From: Comamonas sp. BIGb0152 | Lineage (GTDB): Bacteria; Pseudomonadota; Gammaproteobacteria; Burkholderiales; Burkholderiaceae_C | NCBI RefSeq assembly: GCF_024809975.1 | Contig: NZ_JANUDY010000003.1 | Span: 372,001-436,000 of the forward strand | Length of the DNA stretch: 64,000 bases | Reading direction: 5' to 3' | Shown here: positions 60,278 to 64,000 of the stretch, one piece after another | Position numbering within the stretch: the first letter of the stretch is position 1 | Layout of the letters: every line of letters begins with the position of its first letter | Position numbers and translations under genes: made by a program | The notes under the pieces: model-generated | Database searches by the model: none | What the model was told of the DNA's origin: nothing | The model's input: the letters and a program-made list of their open reading frames with translations, nothing else

Positions 60278-61426
60278 TCACTTGCCGGGAACCTTGCCTT
60301 CCACGCCCTTGACGTAGAAGCTCACGCCCTTGAGGAATTCGTCATCGGCGACCTTGTCGGCAGCCAGGATTTCCTGGCCGTCCTGGCCCAGGATGGGGCC
60401 CTTCCAGATGCTGAACGTACCGTCCTTGAGGCCCTTCTTGACTTCTTCAACCTTGGCCTTGGTCTCGGCAGGCACATCGTCAGCCATGGACACCAGATCA
60501 ATGGTGCCTTCCTTCACGCCCCACCAGGTCTGGCGGCTGGTCCACTTGCCTTCCAGCGCGTTGCGGGTGGTGTCGATGTAGTACGGCGCCCAGTTGATGA
60601 TGGCCGATCCCAGGTGGGCCTTGGGGCCGTAGGCGGTCATGTCCGAGTCCCAGCCAAAGGCGCGCTTGCCTTTTTCTTCGGCGGTCTTCAGCACGGCCGG
60701 CGAATCGGTGTTCTGGAACAGAATGTCCGCGCCGCCATTGATCAGGCTGGTGGCCGCTTCGGTTTCCTTCGGTGGGCTGAACCACTCATTGACCCAGACC
60801 ACCTTGGTGCTGATCTTGGGGTTCACGCTTTGCGCACCCAGGGTGAAGCTGTTGATGTTGCGGATCACCTCGGGGATAGGTACCGAGCCCACCACGCCCA
60901 GCGTGTTCGATTTGGTCATCGCGCCGGCGATGATGCCGGCCAGGTAGGCGCCTTCGTAGGTGCGGCTGTCATAGGTGCTGACATTGCCGGCCACCTTGTA
61001 GCCCGTGGCGTGTTCCCATTTGATATCGGCAAACTCGGGCGCCAGCTTCTGGATCACATCCATGTAGCCAAAGGTGGTGCCAAACACCAGCTTGTTGCCC
61101 TGGGTGGCCATGTCGCGCAGCACGCGTTCGGCGTCCGCGCCTTCGGGCACGCTTTCGACAAAGCTGGTCTGGATCTTGTCGCCAAATTCCTTCTCCAGCG
61201 CCTTGCGCGCCTGGTCATGCGCAAAGGTCCAACCGCCGTCACCCACAGGGCCTACGTAGGCAAAGGCAATCTTCAGCGGATCAGCCGCTGGGGCGGCGGC
61301 GGCCGGGGCAGCAGCGGGTGCAGGCGCGGGCGCCTCTTCCTTCTTGCTGCAGCCTACGACAGCAGCAGCGGCCAGTGCCGACAGTGCGGCAAGCTTGATC
61401 AACGAACGCTTACGGAAATCAGTCAT
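60278..61426 (-). CDS. BMP-family ABC transporter substrate-binding lipoprotein (copy 2)
   Basis: Receptor of 382 residues, start at 61426 (MTDFRKRSLIK). A lipoprotein signal ends in AAVVGC/SKKEE, followed by an Ala/Pro linker. The BMP/PnrA domain begins LKIAFAYVGPVGDGGWTFAHD and includes YEGAYLAGIIAGAMTKSNTLG and INSFTLGAQSVNP. BMP receptors feed ABC importers for nucleosides or nucleobases. It is about 70% like the neighbouring copy by eye, a tandem duplication. Read in the same direction as the permeases upstream and the Rieske/deaminase genes downstream. Confidence 0.9.
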   Translation of the reverse strand: MTDFRKRSLIKLAALSALAAAAVVGCSKKEEAPAPAPAAAPAAAAPAADPLKIAFAYVGPVGDGGWTFAHDQARKALEKEFGDKIQTSFVESVPEGADAERVLRDMATQGNKLVFGTTFGYMDVIQKLAPEFADIKWEHATGYKVAGNVSTYDSRTYEGAYLAGIIAGAMTKSNTLGVVGSVPIPEVIRNINSFTLGAQSVNPKISTKVVWVNEWFSPPKETEAATSLINGGADILFQNTDSPAVLKTAEEKGKRAFGWDSDMTAYGPKAHLGSAIINWAPYYIDTTRNALEGKWTSRQTWWGVKEGTIDLVSMADDVPAETKAKVEEVKKGLKDGTFSIWKGPILGQDGQEILAADKVADDEFLKGVSFYVKGVEGKVPGK

Positions 61427-61639
61427 CAGTGTGTCCTCGAATGTTGTTGGAATGTCGAGCCATGCATGCCGCGACGCAGCCCTGCAGCGGGTGGAACATC
61501 GCCCGGCCAATATATGCATAAATCGGGCCAGGTTCCAGGTGCAGCCCAAGCCGCCGCGCTGCACCGTTGTTTATGGGCCAGCAGCCGGGCACCCACCCCA
61601 AGGCAGATGCCGGGCCGCTGGCGCAAGCATGCCAGGCGC

Positions 61640-62788
61640 TTACTTGGCGCCAGGCACCGCCCCTTCGATGCCCTTGACATAGAAGTTGATGCCGCGCAGG
61701 AAGGCGTCATCGCCCACCGTGCCGCTGGCCAGCACTTCCTGGCCCTTGTTGTCCTGGATCGGGCCGGTCCATACGGCAAAGCTGCCGTCCTTCATGCCGG
61801 ACTTGGCCTTGGCAACCTTGTCCTTGATCTCCTGGGGCACCTGGTCGGCGATCTTGACCAGGTCCATCGCGCCTTCCTTCACACCCCACCAGAAGTTGCC
61901 CGTCTGCCATTGGCCGGCCAGCGTGTCTTCCACCACCTTGCTGTAGTAAGGCGTCCAGTCGATCACAGCCGAGCCCAGGTGGGCCTTGGGTGCGAAGGCG
62001 CTCATGTCGCCGTCTTTTCCAAAGGCATAGACGCCGCGCTCTTCTGCGGTCTTCAGCACGGCGGGCGAGTTGGTGTTCTGGTACATCACATCCACGCCGC
62101 CGTTGATCAGGCTGGTGGCCGCTTCCGATTCCTTGGGTGGTGCAAACCACTCGTTCACCCAAACCACCTTGGCCTGGATGCTCGGGTCCACGCTTTGCGC
62201 CCCCAGCACAAAGCTGTTGATATTGCGCACCACCTCAGGGATCGGCACCGAAGCCACCACACCGACCGTCTTGGTCTTGGTCATGGCGCCGGCCACGATA
62301 CCTGCCAGATACGCGCCTTCAAAGGTCTTGGTGTCGTAGACCGCGACGTTGTCCGCCTGCTTGTAGCCGGTGGCATGCTCGAACTTCACATCTTTCAGGT
62401 CCGCCGCCGCCTTCTGCACAAACTCCTGGTAGCCAAAGCTGGTGGCAAACACCAGCTTGTTGCCCTGGCCTGCCATGTCGCGCAGCACACGCTCGGCATC
62501 GGCCGATTCGGGCACGCTCTCGACCATGGAGGTCTCGATCTTGTCGCCAAATTTCTGCGCAATCGCCTTGCGGGCCAGCTCGTGCTGGAAGGTCCAGCCG
62601 CCGTCGCCGATGGGGCTGACATACATGAAGCTGACCTTGAGCTTGTCGGCGGCAGGCGCCGCTGCTGCCGGTGCTGGTGCGGCCGGGGCTGCTGGCTCTT
62701 CCTTCTTGCCGCAGGCGGACAGCGCCGCCAACGACAGGGCCGACAGGCCGATCAGCTTGATCACAGAGCGTTTGCGCATGGTTTGCAT
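61640..62788 (-). CDS. BMP-family ABC transporter substrate-binding lipoprotein (copy 1)
   Basis: Receptor of 382 residues with lipoprotein signal LSLAALSAC/GKKEE and a Pro/Ala linker. The BMP domain runs from LKVSFMYVSPIGDGGWTFQHE to the C-terminus and has FEGAYLAGIVAGAMTKTKTVG and INSFVLGAQSVDP, nearly the same as copy 2. The gene is 57 bp after the permease and 213 bp before copy 2. Probably binds a purine base or nucleoside; ligand specificity relative to copy 2 is unknown. Confidence 0.92.
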   Translation of the reverse strand: MQTMRKRSVIKLIGLSALSLAALSACGKKEEPAAPAAPAPAAAAPAADKLKVSFMYVSPIGDGGWTFQHELARKAIAQKFGDKIETSMVESVPESADAERVLRDMAGQGNKLVFATSFGYQEFVQKAAADLKDVKFEHATGYKQADNVAVYDTKTFEGAYLAGIVAGAMTKTKTVGVVASVPIPEVVRNINSFVLGAQSVDPSIQAKVVWVNEWFAPPKESEAATSLINGGVDVMYQNTNSPAVLKTAEERGVYAFGKDGDMSAFAPKAHLGSAVIDWTPYYSKVVEDTLAGQWQTGNFWWGVKEGAMDLVKIADQVPQEIKDKVAKAKSGMKDGSFAVWTGPIQDNKGQEVLASGTVGDDAFLRGINFYVKGIEGAVPGAK

Positions 62789-62845
62789 GGATGAATCCTT
62801 GGTTTTTATGAAGAACGGACGAAAATCGGGTCGCTGTCATCGTTG

Positions 62846-63766
62846 TTATGACCCCGGGTAGAACGGCTTGCCCAAAGAGGCAGGCATATTGGCGCGGATC
62901 CAGGCCGGATTGCGCGATATCAGCACCAGCACCACGATGGTGGCCAGGTAAGGCAGCATGGACAGCAGTTGGCTGGCCAGTTGCACGCCGCTGGCCTGCA
63001 GGTGGAACTGCAGCATGGTCACGCCGCCAAACAGGTAGGCGCCCAGCAGCACACGCGCAGGCCGCCAGGTGGCAAAGGTGGTCAGCGCCAGCGCAATCCA
63101 GCCCCGGCCCGAGACCATGCCTTCCACCCACAGCGGCGTGTAGACCGTCGAGATATAGGCGCCGGCCAGGCCGCACATCGCGCCACCAAACACCACCGCC
63201 ATCAGGCGGATGCGGCGCACCGGGTAGCCCAGCGCATGGGCCGAGCTGGGTGATTCACCCACGGCACGCAACACCAGGCCAGCGCGGGTGCGGTAGAGGA
63301 ACCACATCATCACCAGCACCAGCACCATGGCCGCATAGACCAGCGGATGCAAGCTAAACAGAGCCGGGCCCAGCAGCGGAATATCCACCAGGCCAGGGAT
63401 GGCGTACTTGGGCAGGCTGGGCAGCTTGGCCTGCACATAGGACAGACCGACAAAGGCTGAGAAACCCGCGCCGAACAGCGACAGCGCCAGCCCCGTGGCG
63501 TACTGGTTGGTATTGAGCCAGATCACCAGCACGCCGAATATGGCGGCCAGCACAGCGCCCGCCAGCATGCCCGCGCCAAAACCCAGCCAGGTGCTGCCGG
63601 TATGCACCACGGTGGCAAAACCGGCAATCGCTGCGCACAGCATCATGCCCTCTGCCCCCAGATTGACGATGCCCGCCTTCTCATTGATCAGCAGGCCCAA
63701 AGCGGCCAGCGCCAACACGGTGCCAGCGCTCAGGGTGGCGCCCAAAAGCAGTGCATAGGATTCCAT
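62846..63766 (-). CDS. ABC transporter permease, BMP/nucleoside-type (second subunit)
   Basis: Membrane protein of 306 residues, start at 63766 behind GGAGGCC. About eight to nine helices with the branched-chain/nucleoside permease (BPD_transp_2) hallmarks: LLINEKAGIVNLGAEGMMLCAA near the start, and FLYRTRAGLVLRAVGESPSSAHALGYPV followed by GLAGAYIS. It corresponds to the YufQ/NupQ-like permease. Its start codon overlaps the stop of the preceding permease by 1 bp (TGATG), so the subunits are coupled. Confidence 0.92.
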   Translation of the reverse strand: MESYALLLGATLSAGTVLALAALGLLINEKAGIVNLGAEGMMLCAAIAGFATVVHTGSTWLGFGAGMLAGAVLAAIFGVLVIWLNTNQYATGLALSLFGAGFSAFVGLSYVQAKLPSLPKYAIPGLVDIPLLGPALFSLHPLVYAAMVLVLVMMWFLYRTRAGLVLRAVGESPSSAHALGYPVRRIRLMAVVFGGAMCGLAGAYISTVYTPLWVEGMVSGRGWIALALTTFATWRPARVLLGAYLFGGVTMLQFHLQASGVQLASQLLSMLPYLATIVVLVLISRNPAWIRANMPASLGKPFYPGS

Positions 63767-64000
63767 CACAGGCCTCCCTTCACTGCGGTGCGCGATGCCA
63801 CCCAGCGCAAGCGGTACACCACCAAGGTGTCGCAAGCCAGCAAGGTGAACAGCAGCAAACCCTGGAAAACGCCCGTCAAGGCCTTGGGCAAGCCCAGGCG
63901 CGACTGCGCCAGCTCACCACCGATATAGAACATGCTCATCAGAATGGCGGAAAAAACCATGCCCACGGGATGCAGGCGACCGACAAAGGCCACGATGATG
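63766..64000 (-). CDS. ABC transporter permease, BMP/nucleoside-type (first subunit), partial
   Basis: C-terminal 77 codons of a permease cut by the window end; the frame is open to base 64000. The visible part (VGRLHPVGMVFSAILMSMFYIGGELAQ then a hydrophobic helix) is the end of the YufP/NupP-like first permease, and it overlaps the next subunit by 1 bp. The ATPase gene expected for this importer should lie just beyond the window. Confidence 0.85.
   Translation of the reverse strand, partial: IIVAFVGRLHPVGMVFSAILMSMFYIGGELAQSRLGLPKALTGVFQGLLLFTLLACDTLVVYRLRWVASRTAVKGGL

Noticed and set aside
60176-62794. An 872-codon frame antisense to both BMP receptor genes
   Set aside because: Internal similarity in it only reflects the duplicated receptors on the other strand.

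Overview
The window is high-GC DNA from a betaproteobacterium, most likely family Comamonadaceae (Comamonas, Acidovorax or Delftia type). This rests on protein content only: a Bug-family solute receptor, a Burkholderiales-type H-NS with the GRGKAPKW tail, a Trp-rich TIGR04438-type membrane protein, and a kynurenine pathway of the KynB/KynU/KynA type. It reads as ordinary chromosome. I saw no rRNA, tRNA, transposase, phage gene or CRISPR array. The main accessory-looking piece is a 0.63-kb nested palindromic repeat near 27 kb.

Layout: 0-2.3 kb, BaeS/BaeR-like two-component system. 2.3-6.5 kb, Mg2+ uptake (mgtA-mgtC) behind a long leader. 6.5-9.1 kb, Bug receptor, HxlR regulator and a divergent MDR oxidoreductase. 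9.2-15.7 kb, housekeeping and respiration (ilvD, Trp-rich protein, cytochrome c, LapA-like protein, acetyl-CoA synthetase, YqhA-like protein). 16-21.6 kb, glycine betaine/proline transporter proV-proW with two tandem ProX receptors, read from a consensus promoter through a leader of about 430 nt. 21.7-27 kb, YkgJ-like protein and an RNA-repair locus: rtcB, a zinc-ribbon gene and rtcA under a sigma-54 promoter, with the activator gene rtcR divergent. 27-27.7 kb, nested palindrome and an (AAGC)7 repeat. 27.8-31.3 kb, amino-acid permease, kynB and kynU. 31.3-36.6 kb, exonuclease, LctP-like permease with a divergent XRE-cupin regulator, LysR regulator and MFS exporter. 36.7-39.7 kb, alkylation-damage genes (ada, 2OG-Fe(II) oxygenase, alkA). 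39.8-42.1 kb, kynA and an MFS transporter. 42.1-55.9 kb, FAD monooxygenase, GGDEF-EAL protein, acnA, H-NS, CBS-domain protein, apaH, rhlE, zinc peptidase and dcd. 56-64 kb, purine salvage: guanine deaminase, HIT protein, probable adenine deaminase, Rieske oxygenase, two BMP-family lipoprotein receptors and the ABC permeases, the last cut by the window end.

How genes work together: KynA, KynB and KynU make the three-step route from tryptophan to anthranilate, with a permease beside kynB, but kynA lies 8.5 kb away. The rtc genes form an inducible RNA end-repair and ligation unit. Ada, the oxygenase and AlkA form a DNA alkylation response. The 58-64 kb genes look like one purine or nucleoside uptake and deamination operon.

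The most unusual observations are: (1) the 27.0-27.65 kb palindrome, whose two halves keep perfect hairpins despite different stem sequences, that is, compensatory change; (2) the rtc operon with an extra zinc-ribbon gene, a clear sigma-54 promoter, paired AT-rich candidate activator sites and a perfect 12-bp hairpin in the rtcB leader; (3) the long structured leaders before proV and mgtA; (4) a Rieske oxygenase embedded in the purine operon; (5) a 2OG-Fe(II) oxygenase translationally overlapped with ada.
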